From the NCBI GenBank assembly GCA_934477985.1, contig CAKSOR010000114.1, positions 1 through 7,509 on the forward strand: 7,509 nt of DNA, read 5' to 3'. This DNA comes from an uncultured Eubacteriales bacterium (lineage in GTDB: Bacteria; Bacillota; Clostridia; Oscillospirales; CAG-272). Positions 1 through 6,489 of the stretch are shown here, in pieces (position 1 is the stretch's first letter; every line of letters starts with the position of its first letter). The notes beneath the pieces are model-generated. The model was not told where the DNA came from, searched no databases, and was given only the letters and a program-made list of their open reading frames with translations. Both the position numbers and the translations under genes were made by a program.

Positions 1-28
1 GCAGGAATGTAAGTGCCTGTTTCTTCAT
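1..28 (-). CDS. 5' end of an unidentified leftward gene (truncated by window edge)
   Basis: Only the first nine codons are in the window, reading MKKQALTFL. The ATG at 28-26 is preceded on the minus strand by a strong CAGGAGGAG ribosome binding site (45-37) about 8 nt upstream. A promoter-like TGGTATAAT lies at 69-61. The start (two lysines, then hydrophobic residues) would suit a signal peptide, and many secreted or lipoprotein genes of this kind begin this way, but nine residues cannot identify the product. Its divergent partner is an AraC regulator, and the shared gap holds direct repeats placed for activation of this gene. I infer that it is the main target of that regulator and probably starts a carbohydrate uptake or degradation operon. 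Confidence 0.6.
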
Positions 29-60
29 GGATTTTTCTCCTCCTGTTACTTGGTGTCTAT

Positions 61-89
61 ATTATACCATCTTCTGACAAAAATTCATA
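61..89 (-). promoter_or_regulatory. Promoter of the left-edge gene, weak -35
   Basis: On the minus strand TATAAT lies at 66-61 with an upstream TG (TGGTATAAT, 69-61), an extended -10. At 17-bp spacing the -35 position (89-84) reads TATGAA, a poor match to TTGACA. A good -10 with a poor -35 next to a direct-repeat operator is typical of activator-dependent promoters. The predicted start is near position 54, leaving a short leader before the ATG at 28. Confidence 0.5.
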
Positions 90-92
90 TAC

Positions 93-126
93 ACAAATCC
101 GACTTTTATATGGACAAATCCGACTT
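93..126. repeat. Tandem 13-bp direct repeats, likely AraC-family operator
   Basis: ACAAATCCGACTT occurs at 93-105 and again, identical, at 114-126. The repeat period is 21 bp, two helical turns, so both copies face the same side of the DNA. AraC-family dimers commonly bind direct repeats about 21 bp apart. The left copy sits just upstream of the -35 position of the left-edge gene, as for class II activation. The right copy overlaps the -35 box (111-116) of the AraC gene, which suggests autorepression. Binding by the product of the 163-975 gene is inferred from adjacency. Confidence 0.6.
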
Positions 127-139
127 CTTGTGGTATAAT
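111..139 (+). promoter_or_regulatory. Promoter of the AraC regulator gene at 163
   Basis: TGGACA (111-116, five of six matches to TTGACA) is followed after exactly 17 bp by a perfect TATAAT (134-139), with an extended-10 TG at 131-132. The 11-mer TGGTATAATAT here (131-141) is repeated in inverted orientation at 69-59, in the divergent promoter. The operator half-site at 114-126 covers part of the -35 and the spacer. Confidence 0.7.
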
Positions 140-162
140 ATTACCAATGGAGGAAACAGCTT

Positions 163-975
163 ATGGACTTTATCGAAAAATTCTATCACACTGACATAGG
201 CGGCGGCGACATCTGCGACATAAAGCTCCGCTACTGCGGCAAACGAACCGGCGCTAAGGATCACAGCTTCGGTCCGGCGGCGCGCGACAATTACTGGCTC
301 ATCTTCTTAAAGGAGGGCAGCGGAATCTACACCGTCGGCGGCAGAACGTTCAGCATAAAGGCGGGCGATCTCTTCGCCGCCTTCCCGAACCGCAGGATAT
401 ATTACAAAGCCGATCCCGGCAGCGTCTGGTCGATCGGCTGGGTCAGCGTCGCCGCCGAGCGCTTCGAGGATTATCTCGCTCTGACCGGCATAACCGAGGA
501 AAATCCGGTCGTCCGCGTTCCCGACCCGAAGGCGCTGTCCGGGCTCATCGACTCGCTGCTCGACGCGATACCGACCGAGACGCTCCGCTCGAAATTCACC
601 TGCTCCTCTCTGCTCTACCGTCTGCTCGAGCTGCTTTCGCCGACCGACTCGCCCGCGGTCAGGCGCGATTACATCGACGAGGCGATCTTCTTCATGTCGA
701 ATAACTACATAAACACGATCACCGCGAAGGAGCTCGCCGACCGTCTCGGGCTCGAACCCAGCTATTTCGCGAGGCTCTTCAAGAAGCGCACGGGACTTCC
801 GCCGCTAAACTGGCTCTGCCGTTTCAGGCTCGGGAAAGCCGTCGAGCTGCTGGAGTCGACCGACCTCAGAATCTCGGAGATCGCGCTGTCGGTCGGTTTT
901 CCCGACCCGCTGTACTTCACCAGGAGATTCACCGAGCGGTACGGCATTCCGCCGAGCGAGATGCGGAGAGCATAA
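163..975 (+). CDS. AraC-family transcriptional regulator with N-terminal cupin-like sensor
   Basis: A cytoplasmic transcription factor of 270 residues, normal for the AraC/XylS family. Residues about 36-100 look like the AraC-type ligand-binding cupin: R41-D-N-Y-W, then EGSGIYTVGG, KAGDL and YKADPG...WSIGWVS, the usual pattern in sugar-sensing members. Residues about 170-268 are the DNA-binding domain with two helix-turn-helix units, TAKELADRLGLEPSYFARLF (188-207) and RISEIALSVGF (236-246), closed by YFTRRFTERYGIPPSEMRR. The ATG at 163 has a GGAGGAA site at 149-155 and its own promoter at 111-139. It diverges from the left-edge gene and converges on the lipoprotein gene at 1008. Direct repeats at 93-126 suggest it activates the left gene and limits its own expression. 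The ligand, probably a sugar or oligosaccharide, cannot be read from the sequence. Family assignment is firm. Confidence 0.93.
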   Translation: MDFIEKFYHTDIGGGDICDIKLRYCGKRTGAKDHSFGPAARDNYWLIFLKEGSGIYTVGGRTFSIKAGDLFAAFPNRRIYYKADPGSVWSIGWVSVAAERFEDYLALTGITEENPVVRVPDPKALSGLIDSLLDAIPTETLRSKFTCSSLLYRLLELLSPTDSPAVRRDYIDEAIFFMSNNYINTITAKELADRLGLEPSYFARLFKKRTGLPPLNWLCRFRLGKAVELLESTDLRISEIALSVGFPDPLYFTRRFTERYGIPPSEMRRA

Positions 976-1001
976 AAAGGAGAATCTCGCGATTCTCCTT
1001 T
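976..1001. terminator. Bidirectional intrinsic terminator
   Basis: A perfect 11-bp stem (AAAGGAGAATC, 976-986, paired with GATTCTCCTTT, 991-1001) closes a TCGC loop. It begins on the base after the TAA stop of the AraC gene and lies six bases beyond the stop of the converging lipoprotein gene. On the minus strand the stem leads into TTTTTA, a usable U-run; on the plus strand it ends in TTTAATTG, which is weaker. It probably ends both transcripts, more efficiently for the minus-strand gene. Confidence 0.8.
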
Positions 1002-1007
1002 AATTGT

Positions 1008-2465
1008 TCAGTTCTTGAAGTTCGCCACGAACTCAGCGATCGAAGCGTCGATCTTCGACTTGTCAGCCGCTATAAGCGACGCGAAGTTCGGGTTGTGATC
1101 AACGGCAGTGCCGACGAGCTGGTCATAGCCCCAGCCGAAGTACATTCCGGCGTCGAAGCTGCGGTTTTCGAGCACAATCTCGAGCATTTCAGCGGAATCG
1201 TCGTCGCGCAGGGTCTTGGTCGTGACCGAGGTCTCGATGAACGCCGGGGTCACGTACTGCTGCGAATAATAGCCGAGCGCCTCGACGACGTTTCCGACAT
1301 AATCGGTGTCGTCCTGGGTCGCCGGGATCATAAGCCACGAATCCCAGTAGCCGCCGACCGGTCCGACATACTCGTCGCTCTCATCGTACTTGGGCAGCGG
1401 AACGAGTCCGAACTCGGCGTCAAAGCTGCGCGCCGCCTTCATTCTCTGGAGGTTGGTGTACCAGAACATCGCGCGGTCCGAGTTGAAAACTGCCGCGGGT
1501 CCGCCGTCACTGATGCGGTTGTCCTGTACCGAGATGACGTTGTCCTTGTCGTCGATGATCGAGACGTACTTCTGGACGATGTCTACGATGGCGGACGAGC
1601 CGACGTTGCAGACCGGATAGCCTTCGCTGTCCTTCGTGATGAGCTTTTCACCGGCGGTGTTGACGGTGTGCATGATGTTGAGCGACTCGACGATGAGTCC
1701 GAAGCGGTCGTTGTCGGCGTCTCTCTTGGTGTCGCCGTTGAGGTCGGCGCTGACCGTCTTTCCGGTGTTGTAAACGTAATCGAGAGTGAACTTTCCTTCG
1801 CGGACGATGTTGTAGATGTCGAGGTTGTACTGCTCAGCGAGCGTCTTGTTGAAGAAGGTGACGGTCGTCGAGCCGGTCGTCGTGACTATCATATCGCCGG
1901 TCGCGCTGATCGTCTTTCCGCCGAATGTCATCTCCTCAACGCTGTTCTGAGCCCACCAGCTGTGGCTGAGGTCGAGAGTCGCGACATCAGAGAGCGGAAT
2001 GAGATACTGAGGATCGCTGAGGATGTTCTTGCAGAGCTGACCGGGGATATAAGCGATGTCGAAATCCTTGTCGCCCGCGAGAATCGAGTTCTTGATCGAC
2101 GCGAGATCCTGTCTGTTGCGATTTCCCTCAATCTTGTAGCCCTTGAGGTTGACGCCGTAGAGATCCTCAACGATCGTATTGCGCTTATAGATCGAATCGT
2201 TGAGCACATCGCCGTTCTCCTCGGTGATGAACGCCGACTGCATCCAGTCGCCGATGTCGTTCTCGGCTATGATGAAGTCTCTGTCGGAGTACTTCACGTC
2301 GACCGCCTGGAACTCGCTGGTTTCCTCGGGCTGAGTCGTCGCGGCGTCTGAGCCGGACGGAGCGGTCGTTCCGGTCGGTGTGTCAGCACCGCCGTCCGAG
2401 CTTCCGCAGCCGACCGACGCGAGCAGTGCGCAGAGCAGCGCTATCGAAACAACTTTCTTTTTCAT
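1008..2465 (-). CDS. Extracellular solute-binding lipoprotein (ABC-transporter family 1 type)
   Basis: A 485-residue protein likely anchored to the outer face of the membrane. Residues 1-19 form a lipoprotein signal (MKKK, hydrophobic core) with a lipobox-like S-V-G before Cys20. A Ser/Thr/Gly/Pro-rich linker follows to about residue 50. The body looks like a family 1 sugar-binding protein: FDIAYIPGQ (135-143), VTFFNKTLAEQYNLD (202-216), the metal-loop-like DLNGDTKRDADND (241-253), DRAMFWYTNLQRMKA (330-344) and GLVPLPKYD (353-361). Such proteins capture oligosaccharides for an ABC importer, but no permease or ATPase partner is in the window, so it may supply distant transporter genes or act as a sensor. 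The start has an AGAGGA site at 2476-2471. The gene lies downstream of an AraC gene with a 169-bp gap holding its own weak promoter. The ligand is unknown; the broad family is fairly certain. Confidence 0.88.
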   Translation of the reverse strand: MKKKVVSIALLCALLASVGCGSSDGGADTPTGTTAPSGSDAATTQPEETSEFQAVDVKYSDRDFIIAENDIGDWMQSAFITEENGDVLNDSIYKRNTIVEDLYGVNLKGYKIEGNRNRQDLASIKNSILAGDKDFDIAYIPGQLCKNILSDPQYLIPLSDVATLDLSHSWWAQNSVEEMTFGGKTISATGDMIVTTTGSTTVTFFNKTLAEQYNLDIYNIVREGKFTLDYVYNTGKTVSADLNGDTKRDADNDRFGLIVESLNIMHTVNTAGEKLITKDSEGYPVCNVGSSAIVDIVQKYVSIIDDKDNVISVQDNRISDGGPAAVFNSDRAMFWYTNLQRMKAARSFDAEFGLVPLPKYDESDEYVGPVGGYWDSWLMIPATQDDTDYVGNVVEALGYYSQQYVTPAFIETSVTTKTLRDDDSAEMLEIVLENRSFDAGMYFGWGYDQLVGTAVDHNPNFASLIAADKSKIDASIAEFVANFKN

Positions 2466-2523
2466 TTTCTTCCTCTTTCCAGTCGGTTCACGTGTGTCAG
2501 TGCCCCGACTCTTTCTTACTTAT

Positions 2524-2552
2524 AGTTTACATTAACGTGACCAAATATTCAA
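2524..2552 (-). promoter_or_regulatory. Candidate weak promoter of the solute-binding lipoprotein
   Basis: On the minus strand TTGAAT (2552-2547) is followed after 17 bp by TAAACT (2529-2524), four of six matches in each box. TATAAG (2524-2519) is an alternative -10 without a well-spaced -35. The region is AT-rich and the leader would be about 50 nt. The weakness of both boxes fits activator control, plausibly by the AraC protein encoded at 2635-3438. Confidence 0.35.
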
Positions 2553-2591
2553 TGTGTTTTCATTGCCAGTTATCACGTCAATTTGTGTTTT
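2549..2591. repeat. Direct repeats at the lipoprotein promoter, possible operator
   Basis: On the minus strand AAAACACA occurs at 2591-2584 and again at 2560-2553, exactly 31 bp (about three helical turns) apart. TTGA follows each copy, directly in the downstream one and after two extra bases in the upstream one. The downstream copy abuts the TTGAAT -35 candidate. This could be a binding site for the neighbouring AraC regulator. The repeats are short and AT-rich, so chance is possible. Confidence 0.3.
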
Positions 2592-2634
2592 TATCGGTAT
2601 ATGCGCGCCGCGGCGTCGGAACAGCTATAATGCC

Positions 2635-3438
2635 TTATTCGGTCAGCGTCCTGCGCGGCTTTGAACGCTCGATCGTCTCGAGTTTTTTCTCGCTCATCCT
2701 CTCCGCCGACAGCATCGCGCGGCGGAAATCCGACGGCGTCATGCCGACTCTTTTGCGGAATATCCGCGAGAAATAATAGACATCGCAGAAGCCCGATTTG
2801 TCGGCGGCTTCGCGTATCGAGAGCTCCGGCTCGGACAGAAGCTTCTTCGCAAGGTCGAGCTGGCAGGACAGCCTGTACTCGCTGAGCGAACCGCCACGCT
2901 CGCGCTTCCAGAGCGCCGAGAGATATGAGGCGTTGAGATGCACCTTTCCGGCGAGCTGGGCGACCGTGTATTTCGCCGCCGGGTCGCTTCTGATAATCTC
3001 GCAGACCTTGTCGATGTAGAGGTTCTGACGGTCGGACGGATTGAGCTTCGAGAGCTCGCAGAGCATCAGCGTCAGGAACGCCGGGCAGCACTCGGCGGCG
3101 CGCTCCCCGCCCTCCTCGTAGACCGCTAAAAACCGGCGCAGATAAAACATCAGCTCGGGCGAATCAGCGACCTTCAGATGCCGCGGAAGCTCGAACGGCA
3201 GCTTTCCGTCGAAGTTTATCGATGTATAATAGACCTCGCGCGACACGAATCTCTGTCTTGTCTCACCGCGCGGACAGAACAGCCCCTCCCCGCTCTTCAC
3301 GGTGAACTCCTCGCCGTTTATCGAGTATCTGAACTCGCCGTCGTGCACGAAGGTCAGGTCGTTAGTCCTGATCTTTTCATCGGGAAGCGGCGCGGGAGTC
3401 CGGCGGATGTGTATGAGATAAGCGACCTTTAAATCCAT
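2635..3438 (-). CDS. AraC-family transcriptional regulator, second copy
   Basis: A 267-residue DNA-binding regulator, unlike the first AraC protein in its sensor half. The N-terminal half (about 25-80) has the short cupin pattern: LTFVHDGEFRYSINGEEF, KSGEGLFCPRGE and YYTSINFDG. The C-terminal domain (about 142-241) holds two helix-turn-helix units, TVAQLAGKVHLNASYLSALW (158-177) and SIREAADKSGF (207-217), ending in YYFSRIFRKRVGMTPSDFRR. A charged tail of about 26 residues follows. The ATG lies one base after the TGA of the epimerase gene (TGA-G-ATG) and has no clear ribosome site of its own, so translation is probably coupled to that gene. The position after epimerase and esterase genes and before a solute-binding lipoprotein suggests control of carbohydrate uptake and processing; the lipoprotein promoter is the obvious target. 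Ligand unknown. Confidence 0.92.
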   Translation of the reverse strand: MDLKVAYLIHIRRTPAPLPDEKIRTNDLTFVHDGEFRYSINGEEFTVKSGEGLFCPRGETRQRFVSREVYYTSINFDGKLPFELPRHLKVADSPELMFYLRRFLAVYEEGGERAAECCPAFLTLMLCELSKLNPSDRQNLYIDKVCEIIRSDPAAKYTVAQLAGKVHLNASYLSALWKRERGGSLSEYRLSCQLDLAKKLLSEPELSIREAADKSGFCDVYYFSRIFRKRVGMTPSDFRRAMLSAERMSEKKLETIERSKPRRTLTE

Positions 3439-3439
3439 C

Positions 3440-4336
3440 TCACTTGCGCTTGCCCTGATAGCCGCGGTACTCGGCCGGTCCGGCGAAATACTCGGTTCCG
3501 CCGCGGCAGCGCTTCAGATAATCGAGCGCGGCGAGCTGCGAGCTCCACTCCATGTCGTCATAGTGGACAATGTCGTGATAGCCCTCGATGTCGCAGAAGC
3601 CCTCAAAGCCGCTTCTTATGAGAATCGTGAAGATATCGCTCCAGCTCGTGTCGCCGAAGCCGGGCGTGCGGCTCTCGAAGAAGGGCACGATTCCGCGGAT
3701 TCCATGCTCGCGGATGACGTCCCACTCGATGTGCCCGTCCTTGCCGTGGATGTGGAAGACCTTTTTCGCGTACTTTCTGAGCTGCGGAATCGGGTCGACA
3801 AGCGCCGCCATCGCGTGGCAGGGCTCCCACTCAAGTCCGAGCGAATCGCTCTTCACCGCGTCGAAGATCAGATCCCAAGCCTCGGAACAGAAGGCGATGT
3901 TGTGCGAACCGCCATTCCAGCCTCCGCCGCAGTTCTCGAGCGCGATTTTAACGCCGTTCGCCTCGGCACGCTCACAGAGCTCCGAGAAGACCGATCTGAA
4001 GAGCGGGATGTTGTCCGGCACGTTCTTCGACGGATCGCCGCCGGCAAAGCAGGAGACCGTCTTGCAGCCGTAGAGCGAGGCGTTGTCGATCAGCAGCTCA
4101 AGCCCCTTTCTGAACTTTTCGTCGATGAGCGTGTTGCCGTAGAAGCCGAGCGCAGAGATCGGGCGTCCCTCAGCGGCTTCAAGAATCTCAGCCGCGTGAG
4201 TTCCGAAATCCATGCCCTCGGGATTCCAGTTCTCGAAGGTCAGCTCGTAGTTCTCAAAGCCCTTTTCATTGAGCTGTCTTATCATCGCAGCCGCGGGCTT
4301 CCACGGGATTATCGTACCGATTCTGATGTCAAACAT
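3440..4336 (-). CDS. Sugar-phosphate isomerase/epimerase (xylose-isomerase-like TIM barrel)
   Basis: A 298-residue cytoplasmic enzyme of the AP-endonuclease-2-like TIM-barrel family, in which a metal-dependent barrel interconverts sugars or their derivatives. Recognisable segments in order are E31-L-T-F-E-N, L63-G-F-Y-G-N, VSCFAGGDP (94-102), IALENCGGGW (131-140), LGLEWEPCHAMAALVDP (167-182?), VFHIHGKD (193-200), RTPGFGDTSW (223-232) and FCDIEGYHD (247-255). By family pattern the metal ligands are E134, E171, H197 and E251, with H174 nearby. Many relatives have Asp (YDPSH) where this protein has Glu171 (WEPCH). The start has a strong AGGAGG site that lies inside the last codons of the esterase gene, and the two genes overlap by 8 bp, so they are almost certainly co-transcribed and coupled. 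The substrate is unknown; hydroxypyruvate isomerase or an inositol or keto-sugar enzyme cannot be excluded. Confidence 0.85.
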   Translation of the reverse strand: MFDIRIGTIIPWKPAAAMIRQLNEKGFENYELTFENWNPEGMDFGTHAAEILEAAEGRPISALGFYGNTLIDEKFRKGLELLIDNASLYGCKTVSCFAGGDPSKNVPDNIPLFRSVFSELCERAEANGVKIALENCGGGWNGGSHNIAFCSEAWDLIFDAVKSDSLGLEWEPCHAMAALVDPIPQLRKYAKKVFHIHGKDGHIEWDVIREHGIRGIVPFFESRTPGFGDTSWSDIFTILIRSGFEGFCDIEGYHDIVHYDDMEWSSQLAALDYLKRCRGGTEYFAGPAEYRGYQGKRK

Positions 4337-4964
4337 TTTGTTTTCCTCCTGAAATTAACCATTCAATTGCTTTCGCGCAGCGCTTTTCGGGCTCGTTGAA
4401 GTGCCCGCCGGGATTCAGTCCGAATACCGTCTCAATGCCGCGCGACTTTACGTTTTCATAGATTTCCCGCGTGCGGTCCTCGACCGACGCGAGCCGCGGG
4501 TCGCGGGCGTTCCTCTCACGGTCGCCGAGCGAGAAATATATCTTCTCCGCGTTCAGCTTCGCGCCAGCAAGATAGCCGGTGAAGCCGTCAAACCACATCG
4601 AGCCCGACACACTCGCCGCGCCGTAAAATATGTCGGTTTTCGTGACGCTCCAGAGCGCGAAAAGCCCGGCGAGCGAGTAGCCCGCGATGAACTTTCTTCC
4701 GTCGAACCTCCCAGCGATTTCAATGACCTCGGCTAAAAAGCTCTCCGCTCCGCCGCCGAAATCCCCGCCCTGCCTGAACGCCGCCTTCGCCTTCCAGGGG
4801 GACAGGTCGAGATTCCAGTCAAAGCCGTCGATCACCGCGAGACGGCAGTTTCTTGTCATTCTGGCGATCTTAGCGCCCTCCTCGGCTGAAGCCGGGATGA
4901 AGACGATGTCGTCACCTTCACCAAAGAGCGCGATTTTTTTATTCCCGAATTGAAATGTCTCCAT
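4329..4964 (-). CDS. Small alpha/beta-hydrolase esterase (putative esterase, PF00756-like)
   Basis: A serine hydrolase without signal peptide, so probably cytoplasmic. I chose ATG 4964 (211 residues, METFQFGNKK), which has GAAAGGA at 4977-4971, six bases upstream. An in-frame ATG at 4982 would add MLKGKV but has only a poor upstream site. Numbering from the longer form, the nucleophile is Ser103 in AGYSLAGLFALW (G-x-S-x-A-G, normal for this esterase group). Asp154 in SLGDRERNARDPR and His194 in NPGGHFNEPEKR complete a likely triad. The FIAGYSLAGLFAL and VSGSMWFDGF segments resemble the esterase D/enterochelin-esterase group. It is shorter than most members. It starts 43 bp after the ABC-F stop with no obvious terminator between, and overlaps the epimerase gene by 8 bp. 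Removing acyl groups from imported sugars would fit the context, but substrate is unknown. Confidence 0.82.
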   Translation of the reverse strand: METFQFGNKKIALFGEGDDIVFIPASAEEGAKIARMTRNCRLAVIDGFDWNLDLSPWKAKAAFRQGGDFGGGAESFLAEVIEIAGRFDGRKFIAGYSLAGLFALWSVTKTDIFYGAASVSGSMWFDGFTGYLAGAKLNAEKIYFSLGDRERNARDPRLASVEDRTREIYENVKSRGIETVFGLNPGGHFNEPEKRCAKAIEWLISGGKQNV

Positions 4965-5007
4965 AACCTTTCCTTTCAGCATCTCAACGTCCCGACCGCG
5001 AACCGCC

Positions 5008-6489
5008 TCAGAGCCTGATTATCCTCGTCGCCGCGGAGTCACAGAATGCGCGGTCGTGCTCGACAAATATAATCGTCGCGTCGGAGCGCTTCACAAGTTC
5101 CTCGATCTGCATGCGCGAGTAAATGTCGATATAGTTCATCGGCTCGTCCCAGACGTAGATATGCGCCGGTTCGGAGAGCGACTTCGCGAGCGCGGCTTTT
5201 TTCTTCTGCCCGGCGCTGTAGGTCTCGAGCGGCTTTTCGAACATCCCGCGCGAGAATCCGAGCTTCCGCAGAATCGCGCGGAAGAGCACTCGGTCGATTC
5301 CCTGCCCGAAATCGTCAATGCTGCCCGAAAGCAGGCTGACATCCTGCCTGAGGTACGAGAATTTCAGCCCATTCGCGAAATAAACGCTCTCGGCACGGTC
5401 GAATTCCAGCTCGCCGAGTATCAGCTTAAGGAGCGTCGACTTGCCCGAGCCGTTCGCCCCGACGACCGCGACCCGCTCGCCCTGACTCAGCGTGAAATCG
5501 AAATTGTCGAATATCCGCGCGACGCCGTAGGAGAAATCTGCTTTACGGAACTCGACGAGCCGTTTTGAGTGAAATGTCAGCGGATTCAGCCTCAGATCCT
5601 CGGTCTCCTCCAGATTTTTGAGGAGCGATGACTTTTCATCGATCATCGCATCGGTGCGCTTCTCGATAGCCTTTGCGCGCGCCTGCAATTTCTTCGACTT
5701 CGCGCCCTCCCACGCGCGGCGGTTCAGGCTCTTCTCAGTTTTTCGCGGGTCGAAGCCGATCTTGCGCCCCTCGGCGACGTCGGACCAGGCGGATTTCTCG
5801 CGCGCCGCCGACTTCAGTCGGCTGATCTCCTGCTTAAGCTTCTCGTTCTCGGAGAGCTCGAACGCGTCGCGGAGCTGCTTGTTCTCGTACCAGACCGAGA
5901 AATTACCCGATGTCACCTCGATGTTCGCGCGGTTTATCGAGAGCGTGTGGTCGGTGCAGGCGTCGAGAAAAGCCCTGTCGTGGCTGACTAAAATGAATCC
6001 GCGCTTTGAGTTCAGGTATTCCGCGGTGATCCCGCGCGCCTCCATGTCGAGGTGGTTCGTCGGCTCGTCGATCAGCAGAAAGCTGTTCGGCTTCGTGAAC
6101 ATCACGGCGAGCAGAAGCTTGGTCCGCTCGCCCATTGAAAGCGTCGAAAAGCTCCGCCGGAGCGCGTCTGAACCGACCGAGAGGAGCGAAAGCTCGCGCT
6201 CGAGTTCCCAGTCCATCACGTCGGGATTTATCGACCTCGCCGCGTCAATAGCGAGCTCGCTTTCGTCGACCGCGTAGGGGAAATACTCGAAGCCGACCGA
6301 GGCGGTTATCCTGCCCGAGTACTTGTATTCGCCCATCAGGAGCTTTAAGAATGTCGTCTTTCCGCGCCCGTTGCGACCGGTGAAGCCGAGCTTCCAGTCG
6401 GTGTCGAGCCTGAACGAGGTGTTTTCGAAGACGTTTTCGGCTGTTCCGTCGTAGCCGAAAGTGAGATTCCGCACATCTATTATTGACAT
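5008..6489 (-). CDS. ABC-F ATPase, Lsa-like ribosomal protection protein
   Basis: A 493-residue soluble protein with two ABC ATPase domains and no membrane segment. Domain 1 has Walker A GRNGRGKTT (38-46), signature LSMGE (117-121), Walker B LLIDEPTNHLD (138-148) and switch H170. A charged helical linker runs from about 201 to 310. Domain 2 has Walker A GANGSGKST (344-352), signature YSAGQKKK (424-431), Walker B VWDEPMNYIDIYSRMQIE (446-463) and switch H478. Both catalytic glutamates (E142, E449) are present, so both sites look active. GRNGRGKTT, WDEPMNYID and the total length (Lsa proteins are about 490-500 residues) point to the Lsa branch, which binds the ribosomal E site and protects against lincosamides, pleuromutilins and streptogramin A. 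Resistance here is inferred, not shown. AAAGGA at 6501-6496 decides the start. A leader of about 200 nt with a tiny ORF and competing hairpins suggests drug-induced expression. Confidence 0.9.
   Translation of the reverse strand: MSIIDVRNLTFGYDGTAENVFENTSFRLDTDWKLGFTGRNGRGKTTFLKLLMGEYKYSGRITASVGFEYFPYAVDESELAIDAARSINPDVMDWELERELSLLSVGSDALRRSFSTLSMGERTKLLLAVMFTKPNSFLLIDEPTNHLDMEARGITAEYLNSKRGFILVSHDRAFLDACTDHTLSINRANIEVTSGNFSVWYENKQLRDAFELSENEKLKQEISRLKSAAREKSAWSDVAEGRKIGFDPRKTEKSLNRRAWEGAKSKKLQARAKAIEKRTDAMIDEKSSLLKNLEETEDLRLNPLTFHSKRLVEFRKADFSYGVARIFDNFDFTLSQGERVAVVGANGSGKSTLLKLILGELEFDRAESVYFANGLKFSYLRQDVSLLSGSIDDFGQGIDRVLFRAILRKLGFSRGMFEKPLETYSAGQKKKAALAKSLSEPAHIYVWDEPMNYIDIYSRMQIEELVKRSDATIIFVEHDRAFCDSAATRIIRL

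Noticed and set aside
1707..1745. DLNGDTKRDADND in the lipoprotein as a dockerin or EF-hand domain
   Set aside because: It is a single loop within a solute-binding fold; dockerins need a duplicated motif with linked helices. Similar loops occur in this binding-protein family.
1095..2351. Open frame of 418 codons on the plus strand opposite the lipoprotein gene
   Set aside because: It is very rich in Val, Asp, Arg and Glu with no recognisable domain, has no promoter or ribosome site, and lies wholly antisense to a gene with clear family motifs. It is a by-product of GC-rich codon use.
2576..2581. TTGACG on the minus strand as a -35 box for the lipoprotein gene
   Set aside because: No acceptable -10 occurs 16-18 bp downstream; the TTGAAT/TAAACT pair fits better.
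2606..2615. Perfect palindrome CGCCGCGGCG after the second AraC gene as a terminator
   Set aside because: There is no loop and no adjacent T-run on the minus strand, so it does not form a usable intrinsic terminator.
2591..3091. Open frame of 166 codons on the minus strand in another frame of the second AraC gene
   Set aside because: Arg/Ala-rich translation without family features, inside a gene with two clear helix-turn-helix units.
3563..4399. Open frame of 278 codons on the plus strand opposite the epimerase gene
   Set aside because: Same biased composition, no domain and no ribosome site; the opposite strand carries the conserved TIM-barrel enzyme.
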